Positions 8,855-17,476 of a stretch of 43,269 nt of DNA are shown here, one piece after another. Within the stretch, counting starts at the first letter, position 1. Each line of letters starts with the position of its first letter. The notes beneath the pieces were generated by a model, which made no database searches, was not told the DNA's origin, and saw nothing but the letters and a program-made list of their open reading frames with translations. Both the position numbers and the translations under genes were made by a program. Source of the DNA: Rhodopirellula sp. (GTDB lineage: Bacteria > Planctomycetota > Planctomycetia > Pirellulales > Pirellulaceae); the NCBI GenBank assembly GCA_024644085.1, contig JAHELS010000026.1, positions 1,959-45,227 on the forward strand. Direction: 5' to 3'.

Positions 8855-10768
8855 TCACTGGATCCGTTGCAGATAACCGGTCGTTGAGAAACGAATGAAC
8901 CAGGCAAGGTCGCCCGGTTCGTTCTCGAAACGATCGGCCAGACGGCGCATTGCACCTCGCGTCGACTCTTCGCCCAGCAATTCAATCGCACGGGCGGCAT
9001 GCAAAATTACCGTCTGGTCGGAATGATCCAGAAGTTTCACAAGTACGCCCAACGCCTCGGACTTTCTCAGGCCGTGCCGAACAAGCGCGGTGGCAGCCTC
9101 GATTTGGACCGCCGGCGACTCGTCATCAAGCCGTCCGGCGAGTCGCTCGATTAACGGCAGCGGCAAATCTTTTGCGGCACTGCAAGCGACCGCCCCCCAA
9201 TACCTCACCGCCGCGCTGGGGTCTTCGATCGATCGAGCGATTGCATCGTAGTCATCCGAACCGACCCGTTGGGCTGCGTGAAGCAGCGAGTCGGGCTCAA
9301 ATTCGTCCGTCGCGGACCATTCCATCGGCGGAATCCCGCTGTCGCGTACGTGCCGCCACATCTCGATCTCCGGTACCAATCCAAGGTCACGTGATTGCAG
9401 CATGTGATCGGCTAATGTCGATCGCATCCTCGCCAACACCTCTTCGTGCTTCGACGAATCGGCGAGGTTGTTCAGATTCAATGGATCTGCAGCACAATCG
9501 TAAAGTTCTTCGCTCTCTCGGATACCGTTCAAGTACTGGGCCTGGGCCGGCGTCGCATTACCCGATTCAGCAAGCTTGTAAAACTCACCGCGTATCTCCC
9601 CCTGATCAATCCAGGCACTTGGTTGGTTGTACCCGAGATGCGGCATGAAATTGCGAATGTAGAGGTAATCGTGTGAGCGAAGGCTGCGTGCCATGTCAAC
9701 CATTTCATCAACACGATCACGGTGTCCAACGAGAAAGTTACGCGGTGGCGTTCGCAGTGGACCAAGGAATGGACGGCCCTTCATGTAGGCAGGTAACGAT
9801 TTGATTCCGGCGAGACTCAGAACCGTAGGCCCAAAATCATCGAAGCTGACCAATCGGTCCTCGAGTTCGCCCGCTGCACCAGGCGAGTGACCTCGATACT
9901 GTTCCGGAAATCGAACCAACAGTGGAACGTGCGTCCCGGAATCGTAGAGAACTCGTTTGTGACGGGGCATTCCGCTTCCATGATCGGAAAAGAAAAAGAC
10001 GATTGTGTTTTCGGTAAGCCCGTCGGCATCGAGTTCGGCCAACAGCTCGCCGACCTGCTGGTCCATTACCGCCACACAGTCGTAGTAACGGGCCACCGTT
10101 TGGCGAACCAGCAGCGTGTCCGGATAGTAGGGAGGCAGAGGTACCATGGCCGGGTCATGAATCATATCGGGGCGAAGCTTGCTTTGAACTTCCTCGACGA
10201 ACTGCTCGTATGGCCACACCATCGTTCGCGATTGGTGCGACGTCATTAAGTTGAAAACAGCAAAGAAGGATTGATCCTCAGTGCGGCCCCGCCAGTGCGC
10301 CGTCTCGCTGTTATCGTCCCAGGATGCCTCGATGATCGACGATTCCGCAGCCGAGTTGTAATCGGTCTTCACATTGTTTGTTGTGTAATATCCGGCCTGG
10401 CGCAACAACGCCGGAAACCCCGTCATGTTCTTTGGCAATGGAAAAAGAGATCGCATCGCGTGCGTGCCCTGGGTCGTCGCAATCACACCATTGATCAAAC
10501 ACGCACGCGACGGCGAACAAACGGGAGCCGACGCAAAGGCATGGGTGTATCTCGTACTCTGTCGGGCGAAGCGGTCAATGTTCGGTGACGTCGCGAAATC
10601 GTCGCCGTAGCACCCTAATGTCGGGCTCATGTCTTCGGCAGTAATCCACAGAATGTTCGGACGTTGGGCGTAAAGAGGCTCGATTTTGATTGCGGCTAAA
10701 ACAATGACGCTGATTGCCAACGCGGTGGCGATGACGCCCGTGCTCATCCGATTTCGAAGTTCGACCAT
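8855..10768 (-). CDS. Sulfatase fused to a C-terminal HEAT-repeat region
   Basis: A 637-residue exported sulfatase. A signal or anchor helix lies at about residues 8-34. The metal motif is P-N-I-L-W-I-T-A-E-D, with Glu in place of the usual first Asp. The active-site motif C84-S-P-S-R-A-C-L-I-N-G has N-G where T-G is common. Later blocks include F-F-F-S-D-H-G-S-G-M-P. After about residue 500 the sequence becomes helical and HEAT-like (A-A-V-R-Y-W-G-A-V-A, P-A-V-Q-I-E-A-A-T-A-L, Q-T-V-I-L-H-A-A-R-A-I), roughly three or four repeats that may bind a partner or substrate. GGAG stands 11 bases before the ATG at 10768; an internal ATG at 10747 is an alternative. It is convergent with the coiled-coil gene (27 bases apart). 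Confidence 0.93.
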   Translation of the reverse strand: MVELRNRMSTGVIATALAISVIVLAAIKIEPLYAQRPNILWITAEDMSPTLGCYGDDFATSPNIDRFARQSTRYTHAFASAPVCSPSRACLINGVIATTQGTHAMRSLFPLPKNMTGFPALLRQAGYYTTNNVKTDYNSAAESSIIEASWDDNSETAHWRGRTEDQSFFAVFNLMTSHQSRTMVWPYEQFVEEVQSKLRPDMIHDPAMVPLPPYYPDTLLVRQTVARYYDCVAVMDQQVGELLAELDADGLTENTIVFFFSDHGSGMPRHKRVLYDSGTHVPLLVRFPEQYRGHSPGAAGELEDRLVSFDDFGPTVLSLAGIKSLPAYMKGRPFLGPLRTPPRNFLVGHRDRVDEMVDMARSLRSHDYLYIRNFMPHLGYNQPSAWIDQGEIRGEFYKLAESGNATPAQAQYLNGIRESEELYDCAADPLNLNNLADSSKHEEVLARMRSTLADHMLQSRDLGLVPEIEMWRHVRDSGIPPMEWSATDEFEPDSLLHAAQRVGSDDYDAIARSIEDPSAAVRYWGAVACSAAKDLPLPLIERLAGRLDDESPAVQIEAATALVRHGLRKSEALGVLVKLLDHSDQTVILHAARAIELLGEESTRGAMRRLADRFENEPGDLAWFIRFSTTGYLQRIQ

Positions 10769-10855
10769 GGAACAGACTCTCCGGCTCTTTTCGGCGGTTG
10801 ATCCCCCGTTTACAACCTTCGGAGTCTAAAAGCGTTCCATCCTGCTGGCAATCGA

Positions 10856-11902
10856 ATGACTCGCAACGCATTAGAAAATCCTAAAGTCGACCCGACGCCT
10901 ATCTTCGAACTCTTTCGAGGCAGTTACGGCTCGGAGCTACTGACCGCCGCGGTCACCCACTTTGACGTTTTCGCCTGTCTGGCCAAACGAGCGCAGAGCT
11001 TTCAGGAGCTGCGATCGACTCTCGGCCTCGAGGATCGACCTGCAACTGTCTTGATCACGGCGCTTCGAGCAATGGGGTTGATAACGCAAACCGGCGGGAA
11101 GTTGTCGCTGACAGATCTGGCGACTGAACATCTTGTCCCCGGCGTAGAATTCGATGTTGGCGACTACGTCGGCCTGGCTGCGAGTTCACCCGGCGTACTG
11201 GGCATGGTCGAACTTTTGAAATCCAACAAACCACCCGGCCGCGACGATTCGGGGGCCGCATTTATCTATCGCGACGGGATCAAGTCGGCGATGGACAACG
11301 AGGACTCAGCGCGACACCTGACCCTCGCGCTCGCCGGGCGTGCAAAGAACGTCGCCCCCGCGCTGGCCCGCGCGGTGGATCTCGACGGATCGAAACTGAT
11401 CGTAGATATCGGAGGTGGCACTGGGATTTACAGCTACGCTCTTCTGCAACAAAACCCACAGCTCCGCGCAATCGTACTGGACCGAGCTGAAGTGCTGAAA
11501 ATCGCCGAGGAAATGGGGCGCGAACACAGCGTGCTGGATCGAACCGAATTGGTCGCCGGCGACATGTTCGCGGACGAATTGCCAGCCGGCGCCGATGTCA
11601 TTCTGCTGTCCAACATTCTGCACGATTGGGACGTGCCACAGTGCGAAGCGCTGATCACGCGCTGTGCCAATGCATTGCCGCTCGGCGGACGACTGCTTAT
11701 TCATGATGTCTTTCTCAATGACGCACTCGACGGCCCGTTGCCGATAGCGCTCTACTCGGCGGCGCTTTTTTCGTTGACCGAAGGGCGTGCCTATAGCGCC
11801 GAGGAATACCGCAATTGGCTCGCGTCGGCCGGCATGACGTCCAACGCGATCGTCCCAACCGGGGTACACTGCGGCGTGCTGGAAGCAACGAAATCCAGAT
11901 GA
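10856..11902 (+). CDS. SAM-dependent O-methyltransferase, COMT-like
   Basis: A 348-residue class I methyltransferase of the O-methyltransferase family 2 type (plant COMT, bacterial hydroxyneurosporene and antibiotic O-methyltransferases). The N-terminal 100 residues form the expected dimerisation/winged-helix domain (E-L-L-T-A-A-V-T-H-F-D-V-F). SAM motif I is V-D-I-G-G-G-T-G near residue 183, and the post-motif segment L-L-S-N-I-L-H-D-W-D near residue 250 carries the catalytic His-Asp region of the family. It is probably cytoplasmic. The acceptor is unknown and no biosynthetic cluster surrounds it. The next gene starts 30 bases downstream on the same strand, so the two may be co-transcribed. 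Confidence 0.9.
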   Translation: MTRNALENPKVDPTPIFELFRGSYGSELLTAAVTHFDVFACLAKRAQSFQELRSTLGLEDRPATVLITALRAMGLITQTGGKLSLTDLATEHLVPGVEFDVGDYVGLAASSPGVLGMVELLKSNKPPGRDDSGAAFIYRDGIKSAMDNEDSARHLTLALAGRAKNVAPALARAVDLDGSKLIVDIGGGTGIYSYALLQQNPQLRAIVLDRAEVLKIAEEMGREHSVLDRTELVAGDMFADELPAGADVILLSNILHDWDVPQCEALITRCANALPLGGRLLIHDVFLNDALDGPLPIALYSAALFSLTEGRAYSAEEYRNWLASAGMTSNAIVPTGVHCGVLEATKSR

Positions 11903-11932
11903 AGCCATTTCCACCAACATTGATTACTTGAC

Positions 11933-12928
11933 ATGTTTCGATGTTTTGCCGCCTCTCTCTTTACCGTGACGTTGTCGCTCCCAACTCTGTTCGCCGGTGA
12001 AGGCGCCGAGGTGGTCAACTACTACGGATACGACGATTGCATTCGGCTTGGCAACGGCGAAGTGACCGTGATGCTTTGTCCCGCCGCCGGCGGTCGCGTT
12101 CTCGAGTACTCGCGTGACGGCAAGAATGTGCTTTACCTGCCGCTGGGTGATGAGGGATGGCGATATAGCGCAGAGGCTCAAGGCGGTTCGATGAACGCCG
12201 GTCGGTTTGACATTGGTCCCGAAAAAATGGTCAAGCGTGGAAAGGTACTCTGGATGGGGCCATGGGAAGGCGAAGTGGTCGGCGATCGATCGGCGAAATT
12301 GACAAGCCAGTTTGATTCCGAGTCGGGCGCGCGCCTGGTCCGCGTATTTGAACTCGAGCGGTCGGGATCTCGGCTGCTGTGCACACAAACCATCATCAAC
12401 GAGTCGGAGCGCCCCGTCAGCCTCTGTCACTGGAGCCGAACGTTCGCGGTCGGCGGTGGGATCGCTGTTGTGCCGCGCAGCCCACTCGGGCGGTTTCCCA
12501 ACGGGTACACGATGTACGCCGGCGGCGCGATGTTGATGGCGCCGAATGATCCGAATATCGATGTCACCGACGAAGCAATCGTAGTGTCCGCGGCGCCGCA
12601 ATATCCGAAACTCGGATTTGATTCCCACGCCGGGTGGCTCGCTTACCTCGCTCCGACCGATCAATTGTTCGTCAAACGTTTTCGCACCTATCCTGAACGC
12701 GCCTACAACGAATTCGCCGCACTGACGATTTCCGTTTGGTACCCCGATAAGGACATGGTTGAACTGGAACCGATCGGCCCTGCGGAAAATCTCGACCCGG
12801 GCGAACAAGCAAGTTTCACCGAGGAGTGGTGGTTGATCGCTCACAAGTTTCCTACGGAGGCGAAACCGTTTGATTTCAAAGCGTTGAGCAAGAAAATATC
12901 GGAAAACACGGTTCCACCTCGCGATTGA
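11933..12928 (+). CDS. Secreted DUF4380-like (galactose-mutarotase-like fold) protein
   Basis: A 331-residue exported protein with a signal peptide at residues 1-21 (ends L-F-A-G-E). The sequence is beta-rich and begins with a segment like the DUF4380/aldose-epimerase-like fold (C-I-R-L-G-N-G-E-V-T-V-M-L-C-P-A-A-G-G-R), then W-M-G-P-W-E-G and C-H-W-S-R-T. Such folds bind sugars, and the neighbourhood rich in glycan enzymes fits, but no catalytic pair was identified with confidence. The gene is 30 bases after the methyltransferase, probably in the same transcript. The 170 bases after its stop hold no gene I can support. Confidence 0.75.
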   Translation: MFRCFAASLFTVTLSLPTLFAGEGAEVVNYYGYDDCIRLGNGEVTVMLCPAAGGRVLEYSRDGKNVLYLPLGDEGWRYSAEAQGGSMNAGRFDIGPEKMVKRGKVLWMGPWEGEVVGDRSAKLTSQFDSESGARLVRVFELERSGSRLLCTQTIINESERPVSLCHWSRTFAVGGGIAVVPRSPLGRFPNGYTMYAGGAMLMAPNDPNIDVTDEAIVVSAAPQYPKLGFDSHAGWLAYLAPTDQLFVKRFRTYPERAYNEFAALTISVWYPDKDMVELEPIGPAENLDPGEQASFTEEWWLIAHKFPTEAKPFDFKALSKKISENTVPPRD

Positions 12929-13097
12929 TCCCTTTGGACTCCGCGAACAGTCGCTCGTCCCACGTGCTTGCAAGTCGGGACGTCAGATTCGACTATCGGC
13001 CGCAGAACCCATTTCGTAGACTCGCCGCCGACTCGTTTGCACCGACGCACGATGCGTCGATGAGTCAACAACGCCTGATCTCGGGGAGTCGCACGGC

Positions 13098-14288
13098 ATG
13101 GAAGCCGCATCTCAACGTCGTTTGTTACTTTGCGCGGTTGTCACCGCATTGCTAGCGTGCCTAATCGGCAACTCCGCCGATGCGGCGAACAGCCGGTCCA
13201 GAAACTTTCTGATCCACGCTCCGACACAACAGCTCGCCGATGCAGTCGCGGAAGCCGCGGAAACCTATCGGCGTGATTTGGCGGTTCACTGGCTCGGAGC
13301 CCCGCTGCCCGATTGGCCCACGCCGTGTCCGATTCGTGTGGTTGCCGGACCCCGATTGGCCGCCCAGGGCGTGACGACCTACAACCCGCGTCCAGTCAGC
13401 GATTTCCAGATGGAAGTCGTCGGTACGCCCGAAAGAATTCTCGACAGCGTTCTGCCCCACGAAGTAACGCACACAATTTTGGCGACACACTTTGGACGTC
13501 CTCTTCCGCGGTGGGCTGACGAAGGAATCTGTACGACCGTCGAGCACGCGTCGGAACGAAACAAGCACGAAAAGAAACTCCGCGAGTTCTTGCGGACGCG
13601 TCGCGGCATCGCGATGAATCAATTGTTCCTGATGACGGAATATCCAAGCGACGTGCTGCCGATGTACGCGCAAGGTTATTCGGTGTGCCGCTTTTTGATC
13701 GACCAGCAAGGACCGCAGACATTCATCGCTTTTCTGCACGACTACATGAAGCGGCCATCCTGGACCGCGAACATCAAAAAACACTACGGATACGAATCGC
13801 TTGCCGAGCTGCAGGAATACTGGTTGGCGTGGGTCGATTCGGGAAGTCAGTCGGTCGAAAAATTCGCGAAGCGTTCCGCTCCCGGCCAAGACGCATTGGC
13901 GGCGTCGGGCGTCTCGACCGCGTCACTCGCTTCGAGCGGGCCGGCTGGGCGAGTGCTTTCCTCCGCAGATCCCGCTATTCAGCGGGCGTCATCGGCCGAT
14001 TCCGCGATGGCATTAAGCGGACCTCAGGTCGCCCGCAGCGATCAGCCACCGGAGATTGCGTCGGCTGCATCGCAGGGATGGTACCAACGCAAACGAATGG
14101 AAGTTGTGGCACGCGGAGGCCCGCCGCGGAATTCTCCGACCGTGTCGAAGCAAATGGTACCGCCCTCGGTTCGCAGCAGCGGGTCTTACCAATCAGCACA
14201 TCCGCAGCCGGAGCAACGAATTTCGCGCCAAGGGGCTGCTGTAGACCGCGTTTTTGACGCGGCACCGTCGCGATCCCGCTGGCGGTGA
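13098..14288 (+). CDS. Secreted zinc metallopeptidase-like protein (peptidase MA/gluzincin type)
   Basis: A 396-residue exported protein. GGGGAG lies 9 bases before the ATG, and a signal peptide covers about residues 1-29 (ends N-S-A-D-A-A-N). The zinc site H-E-V-T-H lies near residue 121, with the downstream P-R-W-A-D-E-G block expected to give the third ligand in gluzincins of the peptidase MA group; the next helix carries C-T-T-V-E-H. The catalytic part ends near residue 250 (Y-W-L-A-W-V-D-S). The final 140 residues are a Ser/Ala/Pro/Gln-rich tail with no fold visible. Proteolysis in the periplasm or outside is likely; the substrate is unknown. Confidence 0.85.
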   Translation: MEAASQRRLLLCAVVTALLACLIGNSADAANSRSRNFLIHAPTQQLADAVAEAAETYRRDLAVHWLGAPLPDWPTPCPIRVVAGPRLAAQGVTTYNPRPVSDFQMEVVGTPERILDSVLPHEVTHTILATHFGRPLPRWADEGICTTVEHASERNKHEKKLREFLRTRRGIAMNQLFLMTEYPSDVLPMYAQGYSVCRFLIDQQGPQTFIAFLHDYMKRPSWTANIKKHYGYESLAELQEYWLAWVDSGSQSVEKFAKRSAPGQDALAASGVSTASLASSGPAGRVLSSADPAIQRASSADSAMALSGPQVARSDQPPEIASAASQGWYQRKRMEVVARGGPPRNSPTVSKQMVPPSVRSSGSYQSAHPQPEQRISRQGAAVDRVFDAAPSRSRWR

Positions 14289-14331
14289 ATTCGAGTCGAA
14301 GCGGGTAAGGCTACACCCGGAACAGAAAATC

Positions 14332-14340
14332 TGCTATTTT
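14332..14340 (+). promoter_or_regulatory. Possible extended -10 promoter element
   Basis: The sequence TGCTATTTT matches an extended -10 box (TGnTAnnnT). The -35 position at 17 bases spacing reads TACACC, a poor match. It lies 108 bases before the small basic ORF at 14448 and after the stop of the peptidase gene, so it would give that ORF and the following dehydratase gene their own promoter. Weak evidence. Confidence 0.25.
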
Positions 14341-14447
14341 CCGGATTCAATCGCGGGGTCGGCGGTGGCCGATTTGCCTCGCGAGGGTCCCATCTGCAGT
14401 AATTCGCACCGCGTTTCTGCGGCAAAACCCCTCTATGCAATCATCCG

Positions 14448-14546
14448 ATGGCCAAGCCACAACACAAAATCAAAAAAGCAAATCACGGACGCCGCCCTGC
14501 GAGTGCCAAAGCTCGCAAAGCAAAACGCAAGAAAATCAAGACCTGA
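14448..14546 (+). CDS. 32-residue basic protein, bL37-like ribosomal protein candidate
   Basis: A complete ATG-to-TGA frame of 32 codons between the peptidase and dehydratase genes. The product has ten Lys and four Arg, no Asp or Glu, and starts M-A-K. Residues 11-17 read A-N-H-G-R-R-P, followed by a Lys/Arg/Ala helix to the end (K-A-R-K-A-K-R-K-K-I-K-T). From memory, the very small mycobacterial 50S protein bL37 also starts M-A-K and carries a K-A-N-H-G-K-R-P-N block, so this is likely a ribosome-associated or other RNA-binding protein. The stop overlaps a GAGAAGGG ribosome site for the next gene 13 bases on, which suggests translational coupling. No clear SD precedes it. The bL37 link is inference. 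Confidence 0.6.
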   Translation: MAKPQHKIKKANHGRRPASAKARKAKRKKIKT

Positions 14547-14559
14547 GAAGGGCCCAGGC

Positions 14560-15081
14560 GTGGTGAAAAGTAAATTCATCATCGACCTGTCGCTGCTCGA
14601 TTTTGATAACCCAATCGCGGATATTCAGGCGATTCGGGCCCTCAATCCTCAGCGACATGAAATGGAGCAGTTGACGGCGGTTCTTTACGAGGACCTCGAA
14701 CGCAACGCGTGCGCCGCCTACAAGGAAATCACGCACGATGAGTTCTGGGTGCGCGGCCACATGCCTGGCATGCCATTGATGCCGGGGGTGATGATGCTCG
14801 AAGCGGTCGCTCAATTGTCGAGCTACTTCACGCAAAAGCATGACCTGCTGGGCGCCGCAATGGTTGGCTTTGGCGGTGTCGACGAAGTCCGTTTTCGAGG
14901 CGTAGTGACCCCCGGAGACAAATTGGTGTTGATGGTCGAATTGGTCAAAACCCGCCGGGGACGAATGATCGTCGCCGCATTCCAAGGCATCGTCAACGGT
15001 AACATCGTTCTGGAAGGTACGCTGCGCGGAATCCCGATTCCAATCGAGGCCGTCGAGAAGCAAATCTCTCGGCGAAGTTGA
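14560..15081 (+). CDS. FabZ-like (3R)-hydroxyacyl-ACP dehydratase
   Basis: A 173-residue hot-dog-fold protein related to FabZ, which dehydrates 3-hydroxyacyl-ACP in fatty acid elongation. The active-site block reads W-V-R-G-H-M-P-G-M-P-L-M-P-G-V, with the catalytic His, and then M-L-E-A-V-A-Q with the catalytic Glu. There is no ATG in a suitable place. GTG at 14560 (or the adjacent GTG at 14563) is chosen because GAGAAGGG lies just before it and the family N terminus (I-I-D-L-S-L-L-D-F) follows. The roughly 50-residue extension before the hot-dog core is longer than in E. coli FabZ. The role may be general fatty-acid synthesis or a second, specialised dehydratase. Confidence 0.87.
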   Translation: MVKSKFIIDLSLLDFDNPIADIQAIRALNPQRHEMEQLTAVLYEDLERNACAAYKEITHDEFWVRGHMPGMPLMPGVMMLEAVAQLSSYFTQKHDLLGAAMVGFGGVDEVRFRGVVTPGDKLVLMVELVKTRRGRMIVAAFQGIVNGNIVLEGTLRGIPIPIEAVEKQISRRS

Positions 15082-15229
15082 TCATTCGATCAAATTGTTT
15101 ACACGGAACTTCCTGGATCGTTTGGGGTTCAAAGCCTCGATCAATCTTTCCCTAGGACTCTCAACCAAATTTCGGACATGAGCGCGCGGCGGCATTGAAA
15201 GTGCCGTCGTGGTCCGGCGGAGCTTATTG

Positions 15230-16651
15230 ATGCGTTACGCCATTCGAACCGCCTCGTGTTTCCCGATTGCGCTCGTCGCACTGATTTCACTCTGTTCAAT
15301 CTCGTTGGCATCGGCCCAGGGTCGCGTCCCGCGAATTCTGCTGGGAGAAGAAACCAACGACTATCCCGCCGTCGGAATTGTCGGCAGTTTCGACCTGGGC
15401 GGTTTTTGCACCGGCACATTGATCTCTCCATTGCACGTCCTGACTGCGGCACATTGCGCTGAAGTCATCGAGGGGCCGGCCGACGGTACTTTCGAATTGG
15501 GAGACCAGACCTACCGAACGGCCGACGTTCTGATCCACCCCGACTACAACGCCTTCACGTTCGCAAACGATATCGCGATTCTGGAACTCGATGAACCAGT
15601 TCTCGACGTCGAACCTTCACAGATCTTTCGCGACACACCCCTGGTTGGCGATTTGCTCTTCATCGTCGGATTCGGCGGCACCGGATCCGGAATCGAGGGT
15701 AGCGACGGTACGTTTGGAATCAAGCGCGTCGGCGTGACCACGGTCGATGAGGTCACGGACGATCTGGTCAGCTGGTTCTTTGACGACGAAAGCGAGGCAA
15801 ATACGGCGGCCGGAGACTCAGGCGGTCCCGGATACATCGACATCGAGGGCGAGTTGTTCGTCGCTTGCGTGGTCTCCGGGGGCACCGAACCCGATTCGAT
15901 TCTTGGCGACTTCGCCTTCAACACGCGCGTCGATGCTTTTGCCGATTGGATCGATACCACCGTCGCCGGCACGTCCGACCCAGGCGATGATCCTGCACCC
16001 GACCCACAAGAACCGCCGCTGGATAGCGGTGACGACGAGAGTTACTGGTCAAAGCCTTTTCCACTGCTTCAATTCTTGATCGATATCCTGACCCAGTTAC
16101 TCGATTTCTTGATCGAAGGATCGGGCGGCGACGGCGTTGAGGCCGGCACCACACCCCAATCGCCCGCCGATAATCCGGGCGGCCCGACTCAAGAGTCACC
16201 AAGCGACACACCCGCTGGCCCGACTCAAGAAGTCCCCGGCAGCCCGACTCAGCCCGTGACAACCGACGAGAACGGGACAACCGAGGAGACTCCGACCGAC
16301 GAGACCCCGGAAAACCCAGATTGCCCAGCTCCAGCCGAACCCGTTGAAGGTGACCCAGCCCAGCCCGGCGCGACCGAACCTACCGATCCAGGCACGACAC
16401 CTGGAGTCGAGATTCCGGTCGAAGGAACACTTCCCGAAGGAACACTCCCGGGCGGAACGTTACCCGAAGGGATAACATTGCCCGGGGCAACCGTGCCCGA
16501 AGGCACGTTGCCTGAGGAAAGCGATCTTGGCGCCGCCTTTGATGACCTGACCAGCGGCTCGGTGCTGGCGGCCTGGAATCGCTCGATCCGGTTACTCCGA
16601 GGCAGCGTGCTGTCTCCCGCCGACGCAGCAAATACTGCGGCTGATGACTGA
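15230..16651 (+). CDS. Secreted trypsin-like serine protease with Pro/Thr/Gly-rich tail
   Basis: A 473-residue S1-family protease. The ATG at 15230 is preceded by GGCGGAG, and a signal peptide runs to A-S-A-Q30. The catalytic triad is complete: H75 in L-T-A-A-H-C, D114 in A-N-D-I-A-I-L and S197 in A-G-D-S-G-G-P. After about residue 255 comes a tail without predicted fold: a hydrophobic patch (L-L-Q-F-L-I-D-I-L-T-Q-L-L-D-F-L), G-P-T-Q-E-type repeats, then several copies of G-T-L-P-E-G and close variants. The tail may span the cell envelope, bind a surface partner or act as linker. A GTG at 15209 is an alternative start with a slightly longer N terminus. Confidence 0.93.
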   Translation: MRYAIRTASCFPIALVALISLCSISLASAQGRVPRILLGEETNDYPAVGIVGSFDLGGFCTGTLISPLHVLTAAHCAEVIEGPADGTFELGDQTYRTADVLIHPDYNAFTFANDIAILELDEPVLDVEPSQIFRDTPLVGDLLFIVGFGGTGSGIEGSDGTFGIKRVGVTTVDEVTDDLVSWFFDDESEANTAAGDSGGPGYIDIEGELFVACVVSGGTEPDSILGDFAFNTRVDAFADWIDTTVAGTSDPGDDPAPDPQEPPLDSGDDESYWSKPFPLLQFLIDILTQLLDFLIEGSGGDGVEAGTTPQSPADNPGGPTQESPSDTPAGPTQEVPGSPTQPVTTDENGTTEETPTDETPENPDCPAPAEPVEGDPAQPGATEPTDPGTTPGVEIPVEGTLPEGTLPGGTLPEGITLPGATVPEGTLPEESDLGAAFDDLTSGSVLAAWNRSIRLLRGSVLSPADAANTAADD

Positions 16652-16706
16652 GTAGCGAACCAGCGGATATATTCGCAGTCGCTTCAACTCCAATTGCGAA
16701 CCGACT

Positions 16707-17447
16707 GTGAATACCGTTGTCCAAACTCAATCACCCTCTGAGCTCACGCCGGTCGAACCGCTCGACATTCTTGTCGTCGCTCCCCATCCGGACGACGCCG
16801 AGTTGGGCATGGGTGGCACGATTGCCAAAACGATCGCCGAAGGCTGGCGTGTCGGAATCCTCGACCTGACCACCGGGGAGCCGACCCCGCACGGTAGCGA
16901 GAAGATTCGGCGACAGGAAACGGATGCAGCGAGCGACGCATTGGGAGTAACTTGGCGTGGCAACGCAGGGTTGACCAATCGCGAACTCGAACACACGCTC
17001 GAAGCGCGCGGCTTGGTCGCCAGTTATTTTCGGATGTTGCGCCCGCGCTGGATTTTCGCGCCTTACTGGCAGGACGCACACCCGGACCACATTGCGGCAA
17101 CCGAGCTGATCGAAGCGGCGAGATTCTGGGCCAAGCTAAGCAAGACCCACATGCCGGGCGAGCGATTTCATCCGGAACGAGTCTATTACTACTTTTGCGT
17201 CCATCTTCGTTTGGCCGTCCAGCCCAGTTGGATCGTCGATATCAGCGACCATTGGGACCAGAAGCTGGCGTCGATCAAGGCTTACAAAAGTCAGTTCATC
17301 GAGGGACGACCCACCGAGCCGCCAACTTTTCTCGATCGGATCCGTGACGACGCGGCGTATTGGGGGCGATTGATTGACCGCCGCTACGGCGAGCCCTTCG
17401 CAACCCGCGAGCCGCTCGCACTCTCTTCGCTGCGCGATCTGTTTTGA
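16707..17447 (+). CDS. bshB1: PIG-L family deacetylase, BshB1-type
   Basis: A 246-residue zinc-dependent LmbE/PIG-L deacetylase. The zinc motif is A-P-H27-P-D-D-A-E, and the second site is D-A-H-P-D-H near residue 130. The later pattern (A-A-R-F-W-A-K-L-S-K-T, V-Y-Y-Y-F, V-D-I-S-D-H-W-D-Q-K, A-Y-K-S-Q-F) matches BshB1, which removes acetyl from GlcNAc-malate in bacillithiol synthesis. bshA and bshC are not in the window, so the pathway assignment rests on family likeness only. The start codon is GTG; the first 20 residues precede the fold. It is cytoplasmic and convergent with the retropepsin gene. Confidence 0.85.
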   Translation: MNTVVQTQSPSELTPVEPLDILVVAPHPDDAELGMGGTIAKTIAEGWRVGILDLTTGEPTPHGSEKIRRQETDAASDALGVTWRGNAGLTNRELEHTLEARGLVASYFRMLRPRWIFAPYWQDAHPDHIAATELIEAARFWAKLSKTHMPGERFHPERVYYYFCVHLRLAVQPSWIVDISDHWDQKLASIKAYKSQFIEGRPTEPPTFLDRIRDDAAYWGRLIDRRYGEPFATREPLALSSLRDLF

Positions 17448-17476
17448 GGCGTTGACAACGGGACATCGCGAGGTCA

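Noticed and set aside
11924-12973. Minus-strand ORF of 349 codons
   Set aside because: It lies opposite the secreted DUF4380-like gene and is Arg/His-rich without any domain, as expected for a shadow frame.
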